A stretch of 8,001 bases of DNA, taken from the NCBI GenBank assembly GCA_937927975.1, contig CALEZT010000050.1, forward strand, positions 1 through 8,001, read 5' to 3'. Of this stretch, positions 1 through 6,728 are shown one piece after another; positions within the stretch are counted from its first letter, which is position 1; each line of letters opens with the position of its first letter. Both the position numbers and the translations under genes were made by a program. The notes beneath the pieces are model-generated. The model ran no database searches and was not told the DNA's origin. It saw only the letters and a list, made by a program, of their open reading frames with translations. The DNA comes from an uncultured Phycisphaerales bacterium (GTDB taxonomy: Bacteria > Planctomycetota > Phycisphaerae > Sedimentisphaerales > Anaerobacaceae).

Positions 1-51
1 ATACGAGATCGTATTCGGTGACTGGAGTTCAGACGGGTGCTCTTCCGATCT
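1..51 (+). other. Illumina index adapter left on the contig end (artefact)
   Basis: Bases 1-9 (ATACGAGAT) match the 3' end of the Illumina P7 primer. Bases 10-17 (CGTATTCG) sit where the 8-base i7 index belongs. Bases 18-51 match the 34-base multiplexing Read 2 primer site, ending in CTTCCGATCT, with one mismatch at position 36 (G where the standard adapter has T). The order P7 end, index, Read 2 site is exactly that of a library index primer, so this is untrimmed adapter and not phage sequence. Any reading frame that starts here, such as the plus-strand frame from base 18, is spurious. Confidence 0.97.
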
Positions 52-788
52 TCGAGGGCCGCCTTACGCAGCAGCGTCTCGGAAATCTTGATCCGCTGCG
101 CGATCGGATGCGGCGTCAACTTGCGACCGCCGAAGGTCAGCGAAGAATCCTCCGAGCCGGTCTTGATCTCCGACGTCCACGTCGGATCCGCCGGATCCGT
201 GTCCAGCGAGGGGGCCCCGAGAGAATCGGCGCCCGTCACCGGAATCACGGTGGCGAATCGCCGCACGAACACGTTGTTGTCCACCGCCTTGATGAGGCGG
301 TTCATCCACTGCATCGGCGGCACGATGTACCCGCCGATGGTGTCCTCGCCGGCCTGCAGCGCTCGCCGTTCGGGGCTCGGCATTTCGCCGAATCCTCCGA
401 GGACGTAGTTGCGGAACGCCTTGCGGTATTCAGCCCGGTCCGTGGGATGCTCCGGTTTCCCGTTGCCTTCGCCACCGTCGCGCTTGTCCGGCATAGCGTG
501 CTCTCCCGGCTGAGCCCGGTGGGGCGGCGGCTCGGGCTCATCGAGCCATTCGACGAGCTTCCGCTGCTCTTCCTCGGCCCGAAGGACGTCCTGGTACTTG
601 CGGATGTTGTCCTCGATCTTGTCGAGGTCGTTGCTGAGCGACTCCCATTTCGTCTGCTCATCCGCGTTGAATTTGCCGCGAAGCTCTCCGCGGTCTTCCT
701 TTTCGCTCTCGGCAAGCATTTCGAGCCGCGTGTTGTTCGCGGTCAACTGCTGCTCTTTGAGGGCCTTGAGTTTCTCAAGCGTCGTCAT
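52..788 (-). CDS. Major capsid protein, HK97 family, with N-terminal delta domain (3'-partial)
   Basis: Main shell subunit of an HK97-fold head. The ATG is at 788-786, three bases after the protease stop, with a purine-rich ribosome site (AAGGAAAGG, 796-804) seven bases upstream. About 245 residues are readable before the contig ends at the adapter, with no stop. Residues 1-80 are highly charged and helical (MTTLEKLKALKEQQLTANNT at the start), as expected for the coiled-coil delta domain that acts as an internal scaffold and is cut off by the protease. Residues 82-118 form a Pro/Gly/charged linker. The shell domain begins near 119 with the typical stretch around 147-166 (GEDTIGGYIVPPMQWMNRLI), then a region near 185-215 that should be the E-loop, and a 'KISETLLRKA' segment at 234-243. 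Family members are commonly about 380-420 aa, so roughly 150 residues are missing. The scaffold-shell fusion is seen; the cleavage position is not determinable from sequence alone. Confidence 0.93.
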
Positions 789-791
789 GGT

Positions 792-1382
792 TTAACCTTT
801 CCTTTTCATTGTTCGCAAGATCATCTCGCGACGCGCGTCTACGTTTATTGACTTCGCGGTCACGAGTGCCGCGAGCTTTCCTCTGAGTGCCGCGTCCGTG
901 TCCTCGTAAGCCGGTTGGCTGATCACGGACACCTCGTATAAATCGACGGCCGTCAGTATCCTCAACGGGGTGCCGTCCTCTTTCGTCGTGAGCACTTCGC
1001 CCGCATTGCGGGGCGAGAACGCAAACGACATTTTCCCTAAATCACCACGCCGCAACAGTTCCGTGACGTCATTCCCGTCGGTCGTGTTCGGGATGTCGAT
1101 CTCGAACGCGAGTCCTCGATCATCCTCCCACAGTCGCAGCGTGCCGGACACCGTTCGGCCAAGCAGTCGGCCGGAATCGTGTTCGACCAGCGCCAGGATG
1201 TCGCGGTTTTCTTTCATGGTCTCGGCGAATGCACCTGGTCGAATCACCTCAATGAATCCGTACTTCTCGCTGCCGATCCGCGTCTCTTGGTTGAAAACGG
1301 CCGCGTGACCGACGATCATTCTATCACCGTCGGTTGCCTTGCGAAGTTCAAACTCGGAGGTCGTTGAGCGTCGTTCCGTCAT
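792..1382 (-). CDS. Prohead (capsid maturation) protease, HK97 family
   Basis: Serine protease that is packed into the procapsid and removes the delta domain of the capsid protein before expansion. It is 196 aa, a normal length for the Caudovirus prohead protease family, which shares a fold with herpesvirus assemblin. Family landmarks are present in order: a 'GHAAVFN' strand at 25-31, 'IRPGAF' at 47-52, 'EHD' at 67-69 with the likely catalytic His68, 'LGR' at 74-76, and 'RRGDLGKMSFAF' at 111-122 with the likely nucleophile Ser119, followed by 'LYEVSVISQPAY'. The ATG overlaps the portal stop in an ATGA of four bases (1382-1379), and a GGTGA lies three bases upstream, so translation is probably coupled to the portal gene. 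It directly precedes the capsid gene, the standard portal-protease-capsid order. The catalytic assignment follows family knowledge and was not tested by alignment. Confidence 0.95.
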   Translation of the reverse strand: MTERRSTTSEFELRKATDGDRMIVGHAAVFNQETRIGSEKYGFIEVIRPGAFAETMKENRDILALVEHDSGRLLGRTVSGTLRLWEDDRGLAFEIDIPNTTDGNDVTELLRRGDLGKMSFAFSPRNAGEVLTTKEDGTPLRILTAVDLYEVSVISQPAYEDTDAALRGKLAALVTAKSINVDARREMILRTMKRKG

Positions 1383-2617
1383 TGGTCACCGCCATTCGTT
1401 GCGTTGTCATCCTTGCCGGCCGGGGACATGTTCAGCGGCACGAGATACTCGTTGCCGCCTTCGACAGGGTCCATGTCCTCCAGTTCCCGAATGTCGTTCG
1501 CGCTCATCCATCCCCATTGCCGCGCTACAGCGTAGCTTTTGTAGCGCTTCTCGATGTCGCCGCGAAGGAGGCCGGATAGGTTGAACTTGACGTAGATGTC
1601 TCGCTCATTCGGAAACAACTTGCGTCGGTACTCCGCCTCCCATCGCGAGATGTGAGGCAGCATCGTGAAGTACACGAACTCGCGGCCAAGTTCCTCGATG
1701 TTCGAAAACGTCCCATGTGTGAGGTCTTGCAGCAGGTGCGGCGAAATGCGGTAGATTCTGGCGATTTCCACGACCTGGAATTCCCGCGTCTGCAAGAACT
1801 GCGCGTCTTCTGGAGGGATCGAGTACGGCACGAACTCGGTGCCCTGTTCGAGGATTTGCACGCCGTGCCGTGCCCCGTGGCCCGTGTTTTGTTGCCGCCA
1901 ACTCGATTTCAGCCGCTGGTAGGCCAAGTCGTCGAGAAGGTCTGGGGTTTTCAACGTGCCGATAGGTCGGCCGTCGTTGGCAAATAGCTCGGCGCCGTAT
2001 CGCTGGGCCGCCAGGGCCATCCCGATGGTCTCGCGGTGTAGCCGAATCGGCGACCACCCGACGATCCCGTCGCCACCAAGGTTGGGCACGTGAAGGACCT
2101 GGTCGGCTGAGTAGTGTTGCGGATTGGCGGTCCCAGCGGGATACTCGTATCGCAGATAGCCAGCACCGTCGCGGTACGGTCGTGTTAAATCGGACGCCAT
2201 CGGCTCAAACGCGAAGATCGAACCGGATCGGGTGCGGCGAATCAGGGCGAAGCAGTTGCCGTGCGTCGACTTCCAGGCCTGTTGCGATTCTCTGAACGAC
2301 ACCGACGACATGTCCGTGTTCGGCGAATCGTGAATCAGCGGGTAGACCGGGTGGTCTGTAAGCTCCTCGCGTGCCTTGCCGGTCTTGCGAAAGACGCTCC
2401 AGGGAAGCGACCCGATGGTCTCAGAGAGCACGCGAATCGCCGCGTGGACGGCCGTGAACGTCAGCGCCACGGACGTCGTGACGTGCTCACCCGAAGAGGT
2501 CGGCGCCTGCGCGAGCCAACTTCCGGACTCCCAGTCTTTCTCCGAGATCGTCGCCGGATGAAAGCCTGACTCGGTCATTGCTCGCGTGTCCGCGTAAACG
2601 TCGATGGAACCGAACAT
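1379..2617 (-). CDS. Portal protein, HK97 family
   Basis: Forms the dodecameric ring at one capsid vertex through which DNA enters and to which the tail attaches. The chosen start gives 412 aa, typical for this family. Hallmarks are 'TFTAVHAAIRVLSETIGSLP' at 53-72, 'AQRYGAELFANDGRPIG' at 204-220, the conserved block from 'DAQFLQTREFQ' (271-281) through 'IARIYRISPHLLQDLTHGTF' (285-304), and the C-terminal 'MSANDIRELEDMDPVEGGNE' at 371-390. The frame is open upstream to 2800, but those 61 codons lie inside the terminase gene and encode Arg-rich sequence with no portal-like features. The ATG at 2617-2615 has a strong GGAGG (2622-2626) and shares one base with the terminase stop (TAATG), so I place the start there. 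The last residues are polar and probably disordered. Confidence 0.95.
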   Translation of the reverse strand: MFGSIDVYADTRAMTESGFHPATISEKDWESGSWLAQAPTSSGEHVTTSVALTFTAVHAAIRVLSETIGSLPWSVFRKTGKAREELTDHPVYPLIHDSPNTDMSSVSFRESQQAWKSTHGNCFALIRRTRSGSIFAFEPMASDLTRPYRDGAGYLRYEYPAGTANPQHYSADQVLHVPNLGGDGIVGWSPIRLHRETIGMALAAQRYGAELFANDGRPIGTLKTPDLLDDLAYQRLKSSWRQQNTGHGARHGVQILEQGTEFVPYSIPPEDAQFLQTREFQVVEIARIYRISPHLLQDLTHGTFSNIEELGREFVYFTMLPHISRWEAEYRRKLFPNERDIYVKFNLSGLLRGDIEKRYKSYAVARQWGWMSANDIRELEDMDPVEGGNEYLVPLNMSPAGKDDNATNGGDQ

Positions 2618-4317
2618 TACACCTCCCTCAATCCGCGTTCTGCGTAGATCGAGACCTTGTCGACCTGGGTCTTTGCCTGCGCGACTGCCATCAGCGCGGC
2701 GACGATTCCGTCGACCTTCTTCGGTCCTTTCGGATCCGGCTTTACGGGACGCATATTGCCGTTTGGGTCCATCCGGACTTCGACGTTTTGAGCGCACCAT
2801 GCCAGGATCGGATTATGCCCGTGGTGCAACTGCCGTGAGAGCAGAAGCGCCTCCATGTCCTTGCAGGGCGCGGTGAAGTTCTTGATAGTCTGCGGAAACT
2901 GCACCATGCTGATACGCCTCTTCGCGAGTTGCTGCGCGGTCGCCTCGCAGTTCCAGGGGTCGTAGCAGATGGATCGCAGGCTGAAACGCCGATAGTCGTC
3001 GGCGACCTGGCGGACGATTTCATCGTAGTCGGTCACCTCTCCCGGCGTGAGAGTGACGTACCCGGCGCGCGCCCAGGCGGACCACGGTACGTTGGCGTCG
3101 TGCTCGTACTTCGCTGCCGCACTTTCCGGCAGCCAGAAACGGCACAACAGATCGATGCCTCCGTCACCGCGCGGAAACGCCAGCACGAACGCCGTGAGGT
3201 CGTGTCTCGACGCGAGGTCAAGTCCGCCGAAGCAGCGTCGACCAAGGAGCGCACGCAGCGGGACGGCGCCACCACTGGCGTGCCAGGTGTCCATGTCCAA
3301 CCATCGCGTCTCCTGCTCGGTCCACCGGTTACAGTGAAGCCGAACGAAGGCGTTCTGTGCCGATGGAAGCCGCTTCGCCTGTGCGCAGAGCCGCTGGAGA
3401 AACTCGCGCTTCGGACAAATGCCTAGGTTCGGGTTGGCCTTGATCCACGCCGATTCGTCTGCCCAGTCGTCCGAGTCGTCCAGCATCGCGATGAAAGCGA
3501 AAAAGGCATCATCCTGGACAGACCCTCTCAGAACGCGCTCGGCGTCCTGGTGAATCTCGTAGCCGATCCCATCCTGGTTCGAGCCGCCGGTTCCGATGGC
3601 GAAGATCATCGGCTGGCGGCGTGCGCCCATTGCCGTTTGAAGGACGTCCCAGAGAGCCCGCGATTTGTGCGACTGAATTTCATCGACGATCACGCCGTGC
3701 GGGTTCAACCCTTCCAGGCTATCCGCGTCTCTGCCGAGGGGTTCGTACTTCGCCGCCGTGCCTTCGATGATTAGGTTGTCGCGGCGGACCGTAATCACCT
3801 GCCGAAGCTCGTCGGACCGCAGCACGGACCGAACGGCCTCTTGGTGGGTGATCCTGGCCTGGTCGCGTTTCATCGCGGCCGAATAGACCTCGGCACCGGC
3901 CTCATTGTCGGCGATCAGTAGTTTCAGGCCAATGCCTGCTGCCAGGGTGCTCTTGCCGTTCTTGCGTGCGATAGTCGCGTAGGACGTGCGAAACCTGCGT
4001 AGTCCTGTGCTTTCATTCTTCCAGCCGAACAGTTGCGCGACGATGAACTGCTGCCACGGTGCCAGTTCGAGGCGTTGCCCGGCCCATTCCCCTTTCGAGT
4101 GCGAGACGAACTGAAAGAAGTCGAGCGCCGTGCGCGCCGCGTTTTCGTGCCACACGAGACCGCGATCTGCGCCGTGCTCGAAGTCGTTGACCGCGCGCTC
4201 GCAGGCTAGACGGTTCAACTGGCACGCTGCGACGCGGCCCTCGATGACGTCGTTACTGTAGCTCAAAACGGCGTCGCGAGCGTTTGTTAAAATTGCCATT
4301 ATCAGGACGTATATCAT
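2617..4317 (-). CDS. terL: Terminase large subunit (packaging ATPase and nuclease), HK97-like
   Basis: Motor that cuts concatemeric phage DNA and drives it into the prohead through the portal. It is 566 aa, normal for the Terminase_1 family. The ATPase half has an early aromatic segment 'LELAPWQQFIVAQLFGW' (83-99), a Walker A of the phage type 'ARKNGKST' (117-124), a Walker B 'VIVDEI' (209-214, Asp212 and Glu213) and a coupling-like 'IGTGG' (241-245). The RNase H-like nuclease half shows the three acidic sites: Asp367 in 'GGLDLAS', Asp453 in 'ICYDPWN' and Asp536 in 'KKVDGIVAA'. All key residues are present, so it looks functional. The start at 4317 overlaps the TerS stop as ATGA; there is only a weak ribosome site, which fits coupled translation. 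A second in-frame ATG at 4299 (residue 7) is possible and would change little. Confidence 0.97.
   Translation of the reverse strand: MIYVLIMAILTNARDAVLSYSNDVIEGRVAACQLNRLACERAVNDFEHGADRGLVWHENAARTALDFFQFVSHSKGEWAGQRLELAPWQQFIVAQLFGWKNESTGLRRFRTSYATIARKNGKSTLAAGIGLKLLIADNEAGAEVYSAAMKRDQARITHQEAVRSVLRSDELRQVITVRRDNLIIEGTAAKYEPLGRDADSLEGLNPHGVIVDEIQSHKSRALWDVLQTAMGARRQPMIFAIGTGGSNQDGIGYEIHQDAERVLRGSVQDDAFFAFIAMLDDSDDWADESAWIKANPNLGICPKREFLQRLCAQAKRLPSAQNAFVRLHCNRWTEQETRWLDMDTWHASGGAVPLRALLGRRCFGGLDLASRHDLTAFVLAFPRGDGGIDLLCRFWLPESAAAKYEHDANVPWSAWARAGYVTLTPGEVTDYDEIVRQVADDYRRFSLRSICYDPWNCEATAQQLAKRRISMVQFPQTIKNFTAPCKDMEALLLSRQLHHGHNPILAWCAQNVEVRMDPNGNMRPVKPDPKGPKKVDGIVAALMAVAQAKTQVDKVSIYAERGLREV
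2621..2629 (-). promoter_or_regulatory. Ribosome binding site of the portal gene
   Basis: On the minus strand this reads GAGGGAGGT, followed by GTA and then the ATG at 2617. It is a near-perfect Shine-Dalgarno sequence and decides the portal start against the longer open frame. It lies inside the last codons of the terminase large subunit gene. Confidence 0.8.
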
Positions 4318-4688
4318 GATTCAGCCGTACCCATAAACTGCTTCAGTTTGCTTTCCCGCTTCGCCGCTTCCACGGTCGCCTTCAGTCGCTTCAGCGCCAA
4401 CGGCGACAAACCGAATTCCGCCAGGGACTTCCGCATGTCCACCGCGGCCGCCTTCGCCACCGTCGCGATGGCCGACGGCGCCTCATACCCTTTCTCGGTC
4501 ACCTGGACCAGGGGATGACCGGCCAGTTCCTCTTCTGCCCGCTTCCATCGTGCGTAGGCGCAGCAGTAGTTTTCGAACGCGGACAGGTTGAGGCTGTCGA
4601 GCCGTCCGGCCATGTGCAGCGCCGGGGCGTGGCGTCGCCACTCCTCCTGAGCGTACTCGTGCATCCACGCCGGCGGGTCGGGTATCAC
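4314..4688 (-). CDS. terS: Terminase small subunit, P27 family
   Basis: DNA-recognition partner of the large terminase. The protein is 124 aa from a GTG at 4688-4686. Family features are the opening 'IPDPPAWMHEYAQEEWRRHA', a 'LHMAGRLDSLNLSAFENYC' stretch, 'YARWKRAEEEL', a 'VTEKGYEAPSAIATVAKAA' segment, and the closing 'LAEFGLSPLALKRLKA', which matches the 'ELGLTP-S-R' end of P27-type small subunits. The frame is open further upstream to a TTG at 4727, but that start has no ribosome site. The GTG has GGAGG (4694-4698) five bases upstream and overlaps the HNH stop as GTGA, so I prefer it; a longer form with 13 extra residues is possible. It sits directly before terL with a four-base overlap, which supports the assignment. 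Confidence 0.9.
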   Translation of the reverse strand: MIPDPPAWMHEYAQEEWRRHAPALHMAGRLDSLNLSAFENYCCAYARWKRAEEELAGHPLVQVTEKGYEAPSAIATVAKAAAVDMRKSLAEFGLSPLALKRLKATVEAAKRESKLKQFMGTAES

Positions 4689-4993
4689 TTCTTCCTCCCG
4701 TGTTTTCGCTCGTGGCAGTCTCGGCAAAGCGTGCGAATGTTCGCCAGCGTGTGCTCGCCGCCGGCGTCCAGTGGCACGACGTGGTCAACCGGGTTCGAAC
4801 CGTCCACGACACACCCGCACTCTTGGCACGTGTAGCGGTCTCGCGCCAACGCCAGCAGACGCAGCTTGTGCCACCGGCGGTTGTACCCGCGACGGGAGGC
4901 GCTGGCGCGGTCGTCTATTGCAGTGCCGGCGAAATGCGGCTGAAAAATGGCGTTGCGTGTGTTCATCTCATGCATGTGCCCCCGGCTCTTCAT
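4685..4993 (-). CDS. HNH endonuclease of the packaging module
   Basis: Small metal-dependent nuclease, up to 102 aa. Residues 34-60 carry the usual 'RRGYNRRWHKLRLLALARD' lead-in and the first zinc pair, Cys56 and Cys59 (CQEC). The HNH core follows: Asp70-His71 in 'VDHVVPLDAGGEH', Asn85 in 'LANIRTLC', then Cys90, Cys93 and His94 in 'CRDCHERKH'. Zinc ligands and catalytic residues all look intact. HNH proteins encoded beside terminase genes, such as HK97 gp74, are known partners of the terminase in cos-type DNA packaging, and the coupled HNH-terS-terL order here suggests the same role (inference). The start is uncertain: in-frame ATGs lie at 4993, 4975 and 4966. The first has no ribosome site, the second follows a G-run, and the third begins one base after the fibre stop. 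The residues before about 20 are not conserved in this family. Confidence 0.9.
   Translation of the reverse strand: MKSRGHMHEMNTRNAIFQPHFAGTAIDDRASASRRGYNRRWHKLRLLALARDRYTCQECGCVVDGSNPVDHVVPLDAGGEHTLANIRTLCRDCHERKHGRKK
4694..4698 (-). promoter_or_regulatory. Ribosome binding site deciding the terS start
   Basis: GGAGG on the minus strand, five bases (AAGAA) before the GTG at 4688. It favours this GTG over the upstream TTG at 4727, which has no comparable site. It is embedded in the last codons of the HNH gene, as expected for coupled translation. Confidence 0.7.
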
Positions 4994-6728
4994 AGAAGAC
5001 CGCGACCCGAATCGCCCCCGCGGTCACGCCGGCCGCCGTCACGACAATGTCCGTCTCCGCGTCAAACACGGCGCGGGTCGAACCGTCATTAACCGGATCG
5101 TACATCACCCGAATGACGGTTCCGGCCGCATTTGCAAGCGCCGTGCCCCACACGACGTCCGAGCCGCCAGAGAACCCGATCTGCCAGTTGGCGCAGCCTT
5201 GCAGTTCCGTAGATACCGCCGCCACCATCATGATCGGCTTGGCCCCAGCCGGAAGATTGGCGTCAATCGTCTTGGGTGACGACGTCACCTGAATGCCTCC
5301 CAGCCGGTAAGACTTGCGCGTCAGCCGATCTCCCTCTTGGTTGCGTGTCTCGTAGGCGTAAGAGTAGCAATCCAACCACGCATAGCCGTGTTCGCCGCAG
5401 CCGATAGTTCCGTTTACTTTCGGCCGTAGGGACCCGGACGACGCGATTACCACGTCGTGCGACGATGAGTATGCCTGTAATTCGAGGTTCCCCGAGACAT
5501 ACGAGACCGTGACGTAGTTCGTGAACGGATTGGACGCATCCGCCACACGCAACTCATCCACGACGTCGAGGCCGGCCGTGCGCAACTCACCGCCCGGCCC
5601 GACGGCCAGCGCGGCTCCATCGCACGGGATGCCGATTTCCAGTTGATTTTCGTGCTTGTCCAACGCTTGCGACAGCGTGAGGATTTCCACATCGTCAGTC
5701 GCCTGAATATGATCGATCAACGCCTCCAGGTCCGTCATCCCTGCCTCGGTCGCGTCGTGGCCGTACAAAATCAGCAGGCGGCCATCGGAGGAGTCGGCCG
5801 TATATAGTGCCTGAATCGCCGTCACAAGCGCCTTGGCCGCATCCAATACGGTTTCGGCAGACGCGTCATCCCCGTCGACGATGTCTGAAATGTTGTACGA
5901 GTTCAGTTCGAACGTATTGAGCACGCGTTCGTTATAGTACGGGGATACGCTGCCGGACCGTGCCGCGCGACAGTATTGCCGGATGTAGCGTTGCGTTTCC
6001 TCGCTCGTCGCGTGGGCCGGATTCACGAACGATTCCGCGATGAGCCCGTGACTGCGAAGAATCGCATCCGCTGTAGCGATCTCGGCGATTCCGGCATCGA
6101 GGTCGTAGTACGCCGACGCCGGGTTAAATAGGTCGTCAATCTGAAACCCGTCTCGACTGTCCGTGTAATGATGCCAGGAGTGGTTGAGAATTTCCCACCC
6201 GTCCGCCTGTGCCGAAACCAGCGAAGACCAAGATGCCTTGTTGGCCTGTCCGGCGCCGTAGGGCCCTCCGGCAATCACCGCCAAACAGCCGGTAATTCCT
6301 TTCGTCGCGAACAATGGCAGAACGTAATCGATTGTGGTTTGCCATTGATCGTCGAACTGAAACACGACAGTCGGCGTCGGCCTCGGCGTGCGATTCGGGC
6401 CTGTGAACCGCTTCGCCCTGACCGCGCCACTAATCATCGGCTGGGTTTCAGAAGACAGTTGAACAACACCGCCTGCCGACACGATAATCGTGCCGGCAAC
6501 GTCCAGTGTGCCACCGGCCTTTATACGCATGATCGCGCCGCGATCAATGTTAAACACATCGCCGTCCGAAAGCGTGTCTTTTGGGTCGTCTGTGTGCGTG
6601 TACGCCTCGGCGTACCCACCGGCAATAAGTTCAGCCGCCTCGGCATCGGACACCATGATCACGTCGCCCGGATAACCGACAGTGCCGCCGGCACCTGCGT
6701 AGGCGCTTAAAAGTCTTACCTGCGTCAT
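4968..6728 (-). CDS. Tail fibre or tailspike with a polysaccharide-deacetylase (NodB-like) domain
   Basis: 586 aa, probably a virion-attached, host-facing enzyme. Residues 1-42 resemble a short domain common in phage structural proteins (PGDVIMVSDAEAAELIAGGY). Residues 60-100 are Gly-rich and predicted beta. From 118 a NodB-type domain begins: motif 1 'FQFDDQW' with Asp126-Asp127, motif 2 'HSWHH' at 183-187 giving the His-Ser-x-x-His metal site, and a motif-5-like 'LILYGHD' with His324-Asp325. The motif-3 region reads 'FVNPAH' (234-239) and lacks the usual Arg. Residues 432-455 (SLRPKVNGTIGCGEHGYAWL onward) look like the 'L-P-N-LG-W-D-Y' segment of phage fibres, and residues 475-586 form a beta-rich C-terminal domain that may trimerise or bind sugar. 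The ATG overlaps the preceding stop (ATGA) and has GGAGG seven bases upstream. Family activity is metal-dependent N- or O-deacetylation of glycans; the substrate is unknown. No signal peptide is seen, which argues against a secreted host enzyme. Confidence 0.82.
   Translation of the reverse strand: MTQVRLLSAYAGAGGTVGYPGDVIMVSDAEAAELIAGGYAEAYTHTDDPKDTLSDGDVFNIDRGAIMRIKAGGTLDVAGTIIVSAGGVVQLSSETQPMISGAVRAKRFTGPNRTPRPTPTVVFQFDDQWQTTIDYVLPLFATKGITGCLAVIAGGPYGAGQANKASWSSLVSAQADGWEILNHSWHHYTDSRDGFQIDDLFNPASAYYDLDAGIAEIATADAILRSHGLIAESFVNPAHATSEETQRYIRQYCRAARSGSVSPYYNERVLNTFELNSYNISDIVDGDDASAETVLDAAKALVTAIQALYTADSSDGRLLILYGHDATEAGMTDLEALIDHIQATDDVEILTLSQALDKHENQLEIGIPCDGAALAVGPGGELRTAGLDVVDELRVADASNPFTNYVTVSYVSGNLELQAYSSSHDVVIASSGSLRPKVNGTIGCGEHGYAWLDCYSYAYETRNQEGDRLTRKSYRLGGIQVTSSPKTIDANLPAGAKPIMMVAAVSTELQGCANWQIGFSGGSDVVWGTALANAAGTVIRVMYDPVNDGSTRAVFDAETDIVVTAAGVTAGAIRVAVFYEEPGAHA

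Noticed and set aside
18..851. Long plus-strand open frame of 277 codons
   Set aside because: It begins inside the Illumina adapter, is Arg-rich, and lies antisense to the capsid gene, which has clear family features.
1605..2057. 150-codon minus-strand frame inside the portal gene
   Set aside because: It is another frame of the portal coding sequence with Arg/Pro-rich shadow composition and no motif.
2929..3426. 165-codon plus-strand frame antisense to the terminase
   Set aside because: The terminase frame has all Walker and nuclease motifs; the antisense frame has none and no ribosome site that I can see.
4685..4993. HNH gene as a homing endonuclease or mobile element
   Set aside because: No intron, no interrupted gene and no repeats are seen; its coupled position before terS fits a packaging partner better.
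4968..6728. Deacetylase as a host or moron gene and not a virion protein
   Set aside because: No signal peptide is present, it is fused to fibre-like segments at both ends, and it is translationally coupled to phage genes on both sides.
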